Part shown: one piece after another, positions 33,870 through 42,544 of the stretch
Numbering within the stretch: position 1 is the first letter of the stretch
Layout of the letters: every line of letters starts with the position of its first letter
Assembly (NCBI GenBank): GCA_021186555.1
Contig: JAJKFL010000042.1
Span: 47,233,480-47,297,479, forward strand
Source of the DNA: Reticulitermes speratus
Lineage: Eukaryota > Arthropoda > Insecta > Blattodea > Rhinotermitidae
DNA: 64,000 nucleotides
Direction: 5' to 3'
Position numbers and translations under genes: made by a program
The notes under the pieces: generated by a model
Seen by the model: the letters and a program-made list of their open reading frames with translations, nothing else
Told to the model about the DNA's origin: nothing
The model's database searches: none

Positions 33870-34045
33870 AAATTTGTGCCGAGACAGCTTTGTCCGCTTT
33901 AAAGAGGTTCCGTTACCCATTGGACAGCGGCCACTTCAGCGAGTCTTGGCACTTGGGGGAAGTGGAAAAACCTCTCCCACTGCCGGAAATAGAACCCCCG
34001 ATTTCTCGGTTATCCAGTCTGAGCTATCCCGGCTTGTCGGCTGAA
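33870..34045 (-). mobile_element. SINE-like copy with tRNA head, diverged
   Basis: CCCATTGGACAGCGGCCACT, then GGAAATAGAACCCCCGATTT and ATCCAGTCTGAGCTATCCCG give a reverse B box and A box. It lies just downstream of the SINE-A at 33.58-33.85 kb. Confidence 0.5.
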
Positions 34046-34469
34046 TATTTTTGGGAACTCCTGAGATGTTTCGAAAAGAAAATATTGCCGAGAAATGTGA
34101 AGCATATGTTTTATGTTTTGGTTCGAAGTATTTCAACAGAAGCAACTGGTGGCACCAGAATTATTGTTAGGCTGTCCGTGTACCTCGTAACTAATCGTGA
34201 TTTGCAAAGGTTACCATAAGTTTTGAAATCCACAGAGCTGATCTGAAAGGAACCACTTGCGTGCCCTGTAGACTGCTCAAATGTTTGTATTTGTTCATTG
34301 TTCATATATTGTTTGTTGTGTTTGTCTTTACTGAAGTAATTTGTCACGTTGTACTTCCTATTCAGGAAGGCATGAATTTAATCCCGTTCATTATAGCCTG
34401 TCACACGTTGTGTTTCCCATAACTTGGCCACACTACTATATATAACGAGTCGTTTATACTCATTTCTGA
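34046..34469. other. No recognised feature
   Basis: Frames on both strands are short and unrelated to known proteins. Confidence 0.4.
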
Positions 34470-34820
34470 GTACTACTGGCACGAAGCCATAGGTTGTCAT
34501 GGGAGAATTTACCAGCGGTGGTTTCCCGTTGCCTTCCGCCGTGTACGATTCTATTCATCCTGATAGGACCGCTAGAGCCCTCTTAGCAGCCGATCAGGAG
34601 ACTTTGGTTGATAAATTTTGCTTACGAAACATTTCTATTCGTGCCCGTAAGGTTCTTTTACATGCCGTAAATCTACGACGTGGGACCGACGGCTTTACTT
34701 CCCCTCCGAAGGAAGTGGTGCTCCGGATTTTTATCACCCTTAAAAATCCATCGACCTCGGTCGGGATCGAACCCGCGGTGGCGAGCACGCTAACCACTAG
34801 TCCACCGAGGGCGACGGCCG
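34470..34820 (-). mobile_element. SINE-E copy with a different tail
   Basis: Same head and body as the 52.2 kb copy (GTTCTTTTACATGCCGTAAA, TTTACTTCCCCTCCGAAGGA, reverse B box GGGATCGAACCCGCGG) with a short deletion between the boxes. The left part (CCAGCGGTGGTTTCCCGTTG) is not in the 52.2 kb copy, so the left boundary is uncertain. Confidence 0.7.
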
Positions 34821-35387
34821 CACTACTAACAACACCAAATTCACCTGACATTTACTTTATAATATCCATATCCATAAAGTAGGCCAGGCCGGGGCCAACT
34901 GTATTTTTTGTTGCTTTCACAGCAAACGAAGTGGTAATTATAAAACCCGACTAACGGTTCGTAACAGTCCAAATACCATCAAAGTGTCCATGATCTTTCC
35001 AATAAAAGATCAGCCTGAGTTGAAAGAAAACATTATCTTGTTGTACAGTTCCTGATAATCGTTATCGTCAAATGGTCAATAAATTCCCCTATTTTGTAGA
35101 ACCTGAAGGCCCATTACCGTGCTAACAAAATCCCTCCACACTAAAGTTGTCCCTATACCCGCGTGTTCCATCGCGCTTTACGTGAGAAGTACACGTGGGA
35201 CATTCTTCATGGTGACAAACTGAACGAGTCCCACTTCTCAAGTGGTTTTAGTGGAAAGAGCGAAAAATCAGGAGTCTTCCAAATTAGGTCCGTATTTTTA
35301 CCAACGTTTCCAGGAATTCCTGGTTGTTACCACAGAAGATTAGTTTCATCTTTTTTTATAGTGTGGGTTACAGGCTTCATATAATTT
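34821..35387. other. Mostly unrecognised
   Basis: Holds the LINE tail piece at 35.07-35.17 kb; the rest is unassigned. Confidence 0.4.
35070..35172 (-). repeat. Short LINE 3' end fragment
   Basis: Matches the LINE tail blocks ATTTTGTAGAACCTGAAGGC and CCATTACCGTGCTAACAAAA (compare 29.60-29.65 kb) and then loses similarity. Confidence 0.4.
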
Positions 35388-35912
35388 CACGTTGTGTTCA
35401 CAGTGCATCTTGACATGTCACGTTGTGTTCACCGTGCATCTTGACATGTCACGTTGTGTTCACCGTGCATCTTGACATGTCACGTTGTGTTCACAGTGCA
35501 TCTTGACATGTCACGTTGTGTTCACCGTGCATCTTGACATGTTACGTTGTGTTCGCCGTGCATCTTGACATGTCACGTTGTGTTCACAGTGCATCTGGAC
35601 ATGTCACGTTGTGTTCGCCGTGCATCTTGACATGTCACGTTGTGTTCACCGTGCATCTTGACATGTCACATTGTGTTCACAGTGCATCTTGACATGTCAC
35701 GTTGTGTTCGCCGTGCATCTTGACAGTCACGTTGTGTTCACCGTGATCTTGACATGTCACGTTGTGTTCACAGTGCATCTTGACATGTCACGTTGTGTTC
35801 ACCGTGCATCTTGACATGTCACGTTGTGTTCGCCGTGCATCTTGACATGTCACGTTGTGTTTACCGTGCATCTTGACATGTCACGTTGTGTTCACAGTGC
35901 ATTTTGACATGA
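35388..35912 (+). repeat. 31-bp tandem array, ~17 units
   Basis: Unit CACGTTGTGTTCACCGTGCA then TCTTGACATGT, with CACAGTGC and CGCCGTGC variants. The array ends directly against the inverted-repeat element that starts near 35917. Confidence 0.95.
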
Positions 35913-35914
35913 AT

Positions 35915-36210
35915 TTCCAGTTTTTTAACCAACGAATACACTTTTTTTATTTCAAGAAACAACTTGAAGAAATTGTGTACGAGTGTTTATACCGGTATAC
36001 CGGTGATTATACCGATATACCGGTGATTGTCAATGTAAATAATAGCCTTAAACAGTGTAACGGCTCTGTGATAATACCAAATGTATCAGTGAACAGTGAA
36101 ATGAACTTATCAATGTACCGTGATGATGGCAGAGTTACGGCCGAAACATGTGTAGGGTGAATTGAACAGAAATACGAATATAAAAAGTGCATTTGTTGGT
36201 TAAAAAAACT
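35915..36210. mobile_element. Inverted-repeat element of the same group, diverged
   Basis: Ends CAGTTTTTTAACCAACGAAT and, in reverse at 36185-36210, a match reading GTGCATTTGTTGGTTAAAAA then AACTG. It holds one hammerhead-like motif near 36115-36160 with GUGAUGA (C3 changed to G), GGC/GCC in stem II, GAAAC-AUGU-GUA. Stem I is weak. A short repeat TACCGGTATACCGGTGATTA lies at about 35990-36030. Confidence 0.6.
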
Positions 36211-36235
36211 GAGGCTTTATAAGTAAGAGTGGGTA

Positions 36236-37010
36236 GTGACTGATTGCGTATTTGTACTGTAAGAGGTGGTATAGCGACTGGGCTGTAGCTGGACGTATTT
36301 GTACTGTGAGAGGTGGTATAGCGACTGGGCTGTAGCTGGACGTATTTGTACTGTGAGAGGTGGTATAGCGACTGGGCTGTAAGCTGGACGTATTTGTACT
36401 GTAAGAGGTGGTATAGTGACTGGGCTGTAAGCTGGACGTATTGTACTGTAAGAGGTGGTATAGCGACTGGGCTGTAAGCTGGACGTATTTGTACTGTAAG
36501 AGGTGGTATAGCGACTGGGCTGTAAGCTGGACGTATTTGTACTGTGAGAGGTGGTATAGCGACTGGGCTGTAAGCTGGACGTATTTGTACTGTAAGAGGT
36601 GGTATAGTGACTGGGCTGTAAGCTGGACGTATTTGTACTGTAAGAGGTGGTATAGCGACTGGGCTGTAAGCTGGACGTATTTGTACTGTAAGAGGTGGTA
36701 TAGCGACTGGGCTGTAAGCTGGACGTATTTGTACTGTAAGAGGTGGTATAGCGACTGGGCTGTAAGCTGGACGTATTTGTACTGTAAGAGGTGGTATAGC
36801 GACTGGGCTGTAGCTGGACGTATTTGTACTGTAAGAGGTGGTATAGCGACTGGGCTGTAGCTGGACGTATTTGTACTGTAAGAGGTGGTATAGCGCCTGG
36901 GCTGTAAGCTGGACGTATTTGTACTGTAAGAGGTGGTATAGCGACTGGGCTGTAAGCTGGACGTATTTGTACTGTAAGAGGTGGTATAGCGACTGGGCTG
37001 TAAGCTGGAC
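36236..37010 (+). repeat. 48-bp tandem array, ~16 units, at the head of a SINE-B
   Basis: The unit (47-48 bp) contains TACTGTAAGAGGTGGTATAG, then CGACTGGGCTGTAAGCTGGA. A few units lack one base (GTAGCTGG for GTAAGCTGG). The last unit runs straight into a SINE-B head at about 37005. The unit looks like the SINE's own leader and A box (GTGGTATAGCGACTGG), repeated. Long frames on both strands are a by-product of the 48-bp (16-codon) period. Confidence 0.9.
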
Positions 37011-37268
37011 GAGTTGTCGGAGTTTGATTCCCGGTAAGGGAAGAATGTTTCTTTTTCCCAAATGTCCAGACCGGCTGTGGGGATCACCCAGACTCCTGTT
37101 CAGTAGGTCCCGGGGTGAACTGTTTCCCCGGGGTTTAGTCAGCTTTGCGTGAATCTAACCAGTCACCTCCACTTATTACGGACGTTAAAATGCATGGCGC
37201 TGTACCTCCATTCCCCCATGTAGTTACAATACAGTGCATCATTAAGTACAGGGACAACTCTGTGACGT
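37005..37268 (+). mobile_element. SINE-B body downstream of the A-box array
   Basis: B box GGAGTTTGATTCCCGGTAAG, then the central domain (GCTGTGGGGATCACCCAGAC, CCCCGGGGTTTAGTCAGC) and 3' module (AGTACAGGGACAACTCTGTG). Confidence 0.8.
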
Positions 37269-38263
37269 ATATAACTGTTACCTAAAATCCAATCCCGTAA
37301 CTTTTTGATCGCACTTTCTTATTATGCACATAGCACTGATATTCTAATTCAGGGACTTCTGTGTAAGAAATGCATGCTATAAAAATATTACTATTTGGAT
37401 AATATTGCTGATCCTTTTCGGCCCTGAGTGTTTAATATCTCATGCGGTCTATTTATTCATCACATCATAAAGTAACCGTATCTATTGACATTAGCTTATC
37501 AATGCGAGGGTGTAGTACTGCTTATCTGCTGCACTCTGGGACACGAGGTGCCAGCCAAGTGACAAAGTGGCACTGAGAACACAAACCTTACCAATTTATG
37601 CTGATTGTGTCTTCTTATGTGTAAAATTAACAAATGGAAAGAAAGGTAAAAAAACAGAGCTGACTGGGAAAGGGCCATTAAGGAGGCGAAGGTCCGCATT
37701 GGACTGTAGTGCCACCGAAGAAGAAGAAGAAGTTGTGTCTTCTTATGAACATGATTATTCTCGCATTTTACGTCGTATTGAGTTTTTTTTTCCAAACACA
37801 GCGTTTCGGAAACTGGATCTCCTTCCTTCCTCAGGAATAAAGGTTCTTTATTCAGATGAGCCCTTTTGAAAGGGCTGGTCTCGATCACTGGACGCCGAAA
37901 GAATTCTTAACCCAAGCATCTGTTTTAACACCGAATATCAGAGGGCGATAAGAGTGGACAATTTGACAGTCAATTAAATCAAATACACTATTCAAAATTT
38001 TGGAATGCGCGGAGGCGTTTAGCGGTTGAAACCTCTAATTGCTGTCTGCACTGAAGCCTTGTGTGTTATTAGGATGGGTAGACGTCTAACAGGCCTAAGT
38101 TGTCTTCCTTGTTATAGTGACAGGTAGTTGTAAGCAGGTAGGCGGTCCTTTTGTTGGGAAGGATATTCTTCGGACGGGCTTGCCTGTTGACTGGCTGTTT
38201 TCTTGGCGAAAGGGGAGACATTCCAGAATTCTTGGCATTGTTAATTTGATTTCACTGTGAGAA
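37269..38263. other. Mostly unrecognised
   Basis: Two antisense frames (129 and 100 codons) overlap at 37499-37888. The minus one includes the hammerhead-like motif, so neither is convincing. Confidence 0.4.
37800..37836 (-). repeat. Hammerhead-core-like motif without stem I
   Basis: Minus strand CUGAGGAAGGAAGG ... CAGUUUCCGAAACGCUGUGU, with stem II GGAAG/UUUCC partly paired. Confidence 0.35.
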
Positions 38264-38276
38264 CACGAAAGGAAAC

Positions 38277-38472
38277 TTTGATGTCAGGCTTCCTCAACGA
38301 TGTTAATGAAATCTGCGGTCTTCTGGCGTCGTGTGGTAATTGTTTACCGACGTTTCGGGACAACGTATCGGTCCCATCCTCACGGGTTAAGAGTCCAGTG
38401 AGGATGGGACCGATACGTTGTCCCGAAACGTCGGTAAATAATTACCACACGACGCCAGAAGACCGCAGATAT
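38277..38472. mobile_element. Foldback element with exact 13-bp target-site duplication
   Basis: Flanks CACGAAAGGAAAC at 38264-38276 and 38473-38485. Palindromic arms CTGCGGTCTTCTGGCGTCGT ... and a one-sided module (TCAGGCTTCCTCAACGATGT) at the left. GUGAGGAUGGGAC ... GUCCCGAAACGUCGGUA in the right arm. Confidence 0.85.
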
Positions 38473-38770
38473 CACGAAAGGAAACGCTAGTTGTGAAGTT
38501 TACAACTCAACAACTTCATCTGAATGGAGCTTGAGTTTTCCATAACTGTGGGTTATGTATATGAATTGTGCAACTGTTGCTATGACTTGTTAATTCATAA
38601 TTAGACATAAGCTGTGTCATCGTTATCACAATTATAATTGTGACTATCAAAGTGGCTTCAAACACCCCGTATATTCCCTGGGAGAGGTCCGTGTTGTCCG
38701 AAGAGCACACAGCACTACTGTAAGCTACCGTAGAGTCGGGTAGTTAAAGGTGGACGGTTACAGTTCCCTA

Positions 38771-39061
38771 TGGTAAAGGTAAAGGTAACGTTCAACCTAG
38801 AACAGGCCATGAAGGCCCAGAGGGGGAGTAGAGGTATAGCTCTACTCTTTCTTTAACCCTGGTATTAGATGAGGGTGGGTGGTCAACGCCACGCCCCGGC
38901 CGCTTTACCCCCGGGAATGACCCGGTACCCGTTGTATAGGAGGCTGGGTGGGCCCCAGGGCCGGTCTGGCCGGGTGAGGAAAATTTCGCCCCCACCGGGA
39001 TTCGATCCTCGGACCGTCCAGCCCGTAGCGAGTCGCTATACCGACTGAGCTATCGCGACCC
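38771..39061 (-). mobile_element. SINE-A copy
   Basis: Minus-strand copy with tail GGTAAAGGTAAAGGTAACG at the left and the tRNA-like head at the right, next to the mariner-like remnant that begins at 39077. Confidence 0.85.
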
Positions 39062-39076
39062 ACACAGTTCCCTATA

Positions 39077-39647
39077 CAGGGTGTATCTGAAATGCTTGAA
39101 CAAACTTCTACAGCGAGTTCTTCACATCAAAACATAGAATAGAGTTCTTATACACTATGTCCGGAAATGAGTGGTTTTTGAATTTAATACAAAAATTACA
39201 CTCAAAAATAAGTACCTTAGCCATGTAATATCTTACTTCAAAGTGACACAGTACATTTAGAGTGCGAGTTTGAAATTTAATAGCTGTTGAGTTGTTGTTT
39301 ATCAAGTCACAGTTCACAACAGAAGCTCGAAATGTCCTCCAGCTGAACCAATACACGCATGGACACGTGTGAACATGGACTGTCGCACCCTATCAAAGGT
39401 CCCGGGGCCGTTGTGGATCGTTTAACAGGCATCAGAATTGCGTTGGTGAAGTGCCTCTTTATTTGAAATGTAGCCGAAAACACTAGGGTTTTTAAGTGTC
39501 CCCACAGACACAAAACTAAAGGTCAACACGTTTTTGGTCTCTATACCGAAAATTAAATGTTTGCTTACATACATTGATATGAAGTTTTTTCCTTGTTTTG
39601 ATGTGGGGAACTCAATCCTGAAGTTCAAACATTTTAGAAACACCCTG
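39077..39647 (-). mobile_element. Deleted mariner-like transposon
   Basis: Inverted ends CAGGGTGTATCTGAAATGCT and (reversed) CAGGGTGTTTCTAAAATGTT inside TA dinucleotides (39075-39076, 39648-39649). Similarity of the arms extends through CACATCAAAACA, about 60 bp in. The minus strand encodes, in broken frames, LWGHLKTLVFSATFQIKRHF and FDRVRQSMFTRVHACIGSAG then GHFELL, the usual end of a mariner/IS630-type transposase. The N-terminal half is absent, so the copy cannot be active. Confidence 0.75.
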
Positions 39648-39940
39648 TATGCCAGTTGTGTCCTAGAAGACAGAAAGCTGTTTACGCACAAAATGTAGCT
39701 GTGGCATGAAACCTTCTTAAAGCAATGAGTTTCACCGGCTGCTTTTGTTGGCAACACTGCCTGTGTGTAATGTTTACGAGTTCTGAATTTGTGAATTATA
39801 CGAGAAATTGGAATGCAAAATGGATCCATTAAGGAGATGAAAAAAGCTGCTTGACTCTGAACAAATTGTAACAAATGCTTGCAACGTTCAAAGTGCGTAC
39901 AGACACGCATTTACATTTCATGGGGCTATATGCGTGTGTC

Positions 39941-40489
39941 GCCGATCCCAGTGGCCGTGCGGTCTAAGGCGTGGGTCTTCGGCCGCTCGCTTACTAGGAT
40001 CGTGGGTTTGAATCCCACCGGGGGCATGGATGTTTGTGTTGTGTTAGATGTATGGACGATAGCATGGAACATAAGGTGACATGCAGGACAAAAAGGACTT
40101 CAACAGTACAAATGGATCAAAGGGGAAAACCCAGGAATTAATACAAAAAAAAAAAATCCCACCGGGGGCATGGATGTTTGTGTTGTGTTTATTTTAAGGA
40201 CGGTAGCATGGAACGTAAAGTGACATGAAGGACGAAAGGATTTAAACAGTACAAAAATGGATCAAAGGGGAAAAACCCCGGACAGGCAAAAAAAAAATCC
40301 CATCGGGGTCATGGATGTCTGTCTGTTGTGAGTGTTGTGTGTTGTCAGGTAGAGGTCTCTGCGACGGGCTGATCACTCGTCCAGAGGAGTCCTACCGACT
40401 GTGGTGTGTCTGAAATGTGTGATAATAAAACCTCGACGAAACGAGGAGGCTCAGGCCCGTATAAGGCTGTCGAGCCATAGAAAAAAAAA
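39941..40489 (+). mobile_element. Enlarged SINE-C (549 bp) with duplicated internal segment
   Basis: Exact 13-bp target duplications ATATGCGTGTGTC at 39928-39940 and 40490-40502 show one insertion event. The element is about twice the usual ~250 bp. After the head, the junction block TCCCACCGGGGGCATGGATG occurs three times (about 40012, 40157 and, changed, 40297). Between occurrences are two ~140-bp repeats carrying GTGACATG, GTACAAA, ATGGATCAAAGGGGAAAA and an A-rich run. The normal SINE-C body and poly(A) tail follow. Confidence 0.85.
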
Positions 40490-40544
40490 ATATGCGTGTG
40501 TCCGGTGTAACTCATCAGACTGGGAGGCGTTATTCTTTTGAAGC

Positions 40545-40700
40545 CTGGAGTTCATTTAAGTAATTTATAAACACTGCAGTTCCAACCTCACAGTAAACAC
40601 ATTCTCCACTACAAATACCCACTCCTTAATTTTGTTCAGGGAAGTAATGTCTGTTTATTGTATTATACAAAACACATAAATTTATTTCACACTGTTGACA
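40545..40700 (-). repeat. Decayed 114-bp satellite unit, reverse
   Basis: CACAGTAAACACATTCTCCA, GGGAAGTAATGTCTGTTTAT and ACAAAACACATAAATTTATT match one unit in reverse. Confidence 0.5.
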
Positions 40701-40800
40701 CCGTGCAACTTCGTCATATTAAATTAAGTTATAGACCAACCGATGCACACTAAAACCACTTTTTTAAGTAGCTTTATTATTAAAATTGTTAAAAATTGTA

Positions 40801-40840
40801 CCCCTACACATGTTTCGATCCTAGGATCATCGTCAGGGGA
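40801..40840 (-). ncRNA. Hammerhead-type ribozyme motif with GUA cleavage triplet
   Basis: Minus strand: UCCC (stem I), CUGACGA, U, GAUCC-UA-GGAUC (stem II, closing loop probably CUAG), GAA, AC-AUGU-GU (two-pair stem III), A (cleavage-site base, triplet GUA), GGGG (stem I). N7 is C here, U at 30.4 kb: the one variable core position is the one that varies. Confidence 0.6.
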
Positions 40841-41034
40841 GTTTTTTTTGCTAAAAGCTACAGTCACTTCAACACATGATTTAAAATATTCTATCGGCAC
40901 TTTAAAACATAAGTTAAAATCTTGTAAAAAAATTCGTTAAAAGTTGTAAAATTATAAAAGCACTGTAGATGGTAGATTGTGGAACTGCTGGCGTGTGGTA
41001 TTAAAAGCATATGAAATGTTTTTGCGTGGAGCGG

Positions 41035-41755
41035 AGTGTACTACGTGTTGTGCGGTGAGGAGTACTACGGTGGAGTGTACTGCGTGTTGTGCGGTGAGGA
41101 GTACTACGGTGGAGTGTACTGCGTGTTGTGCGGTGAGGAGTACTACGGTGGAGTGTACTGCGTGTTGTGCGGTGAGGAGTACTACGGTGGAGCGAAGTGT
41201 ACTGCGTGTTGTGTGGTGAGGAGTACATACGGTGGAGTGTACTGCGTGTTGTGCGGTGAGGAGTACTACGGTGGAGCGAAGTGTACTGCGTGTTGTGTGG
41301 TGAGGAGTACTACGGTGGAGTGTACTGCGTGTTGTGTGGTGAGGAGTACTACGGTGGAGTGTACTGCGTGTTGTGCGGTGAGGAGTACTACGGTGGAGTG
41401 TACTACGTGTTGTGCGGTGAGGAGTACTACGGTGGAGTGTACTGCGTGTTGTGCGGTGAGGAGTACTACGGTGGAGTGTACTACGTGTTGTGCGGTGAGG
41501 AGTACTACGGTGGAGTGTACTGCGTGTTGTGTGGTGAGGAGTACTACGGTGGAGTGTACTACGTGTTGTGCGGTGAGGAGTACTACGGTGGAGTGTACTG
41601 CGTGTTGTGCGGTGAGGAGTACTACGGTGGAGCGAAGTGTACTGCGTGTTGTGTGGTGAGGAGTACTACGGTGGAGTGTACTACGTGTTGTGTGGTGAGG
41701 AGTACTACGGTGGAGTGTACTGCGTGTTGTGCGGTGAGGAGTACTACGGTGGAGT
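41035..41755 (+). repeat. 39-bp tandem array, ~18 units, inside an inverted-repeat element
   Basis: Unit GTGTACTGCGTGTTGTGCGG then TGAGGAGTACTACGGTGGA, with a 44-bp variant (GGAGCGAAGTGTACTGC). It occupies the middle of the element 40719-41800. Confidence 0.95.
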
Positions 41756-41959
41756 ACTCCTCACCTTAATGTGCATCAGTTGGTCTATAACTTAATTTAA
41801 CATAAATGTATTGTGTGTAAAAAATGCAAAGCTTGTGACTGTTAAAACAAGTGACTGATATAGTTGTCTCTGTTGTATAAGTTCATTATACGCCTCTTTG
41901 TCTGTTATTTGTCGTGGAAGTATCCATTGTACAATAACTACAAACAGCATAGTCATTTT

Positions 41960-42232
41960 TAAAAGTCCATAGTGACTGAGAGATTCAAGAAATTTCTGGC
42001 ATTTTATGGAGCCCAAAACTTCACAAGATTGTTGCACAGGTCCCTATCCTGAGCCAGACGAATTCAATCCACGCACTTCGTCCTCTTATTAGGCTCTATT
42101 TTAATATAATCCTCCCATCTACGACTAAGTTTTCCCAGCGACCTCTTTTCTTCAGGTTTCCCCATCAAAATTTTGTATGCATTTCTCTTCTCCCCCATAC
42201 ATGCCCCACCCATTTAATGCTTCATTTTATCA
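41960..42232 (-). pseudogene. LINE 3' end fragment (RRWEDNIKMD type)
   Basis: Same ordered blocks as the 29.6 kb copy (CTATCCTGAGCCAGACGAAT, TTTTAATATAATCCTCCC). It is not translatable. Confidence 0.6.
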
Positions 42233-42268
42233 CCATACTATTATTTGTGACGAGTACAAATCATGAAG

Positions 42269-42511
42269 CCTGCGCTCTTCTGGGATATTACGCGGAGTCG
42301 TGTGGTAATTGTTTACCGACGTTTCGGGACAACGTATCGGTCCCATCTTCACGAGTCAAGAGTCCGAGTAGCTCTACTCGGACTCTTGACTCGTGAAGAT
42401 GGGACACATACGTTGTCCGGAAACGTCAGTAAACAATTACCACACGACGCCGCGTAACACCCCAGAAGAGCTAAGATCTCATCAACATCGCGGCGGAGGC
42501 CAGAAATCGAG
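42269..42511. mobile_element. Foldback element with exact 13-bp target-site duplication
   Basis: Flanks ACAAATCATGAAG at 42256-42268 and 42512-42524. Arms TTCTGGGATATTACGCGGAG mirrored by CCGCGTAACACCCCAGAAGA. One-sided module (AACATCGCGGCGGAGGCCAG) at the right, so inverted relative to the 38.3 kb copy. Confidence 0.85.
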
Positions 42512-42544
42512 ACAAATCATGAAGTTTTTCATCATGCAGTGTCG

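Larger units (their letters stand above)
40719..41800. mobile_element. Inverted-repeat element with hammerhead-like motif and internal 39-bp array
   Basis: Ends TTAAATTAAGTTATAGACCA followed by ACCGATGCACA at the left, mirrored at 41771-41800 (GTGCATCAGTTGGTCTATAA then CTTAATTTAA). Left arm resembles the 29.9 kb element (CCAAC-ATGCAC, TTTATTATTAAAA, hammerhead). The right arm inside the terminal repeat has been replaced or overrun by the array. Confidence 0.7.

Noticed and set aside
36135..37087. Minus-strand frames of 308 and 295 codons
   Set aside because: Product of the 48-bp array, overlapping open frames on the plus strand.
39422..39910. Minus-strand 162-codon frame as a host gene
   Set aside because: Its left part is mariner transposase in a shifted frame and it crosses the transposon's end; the right part shows no domain.
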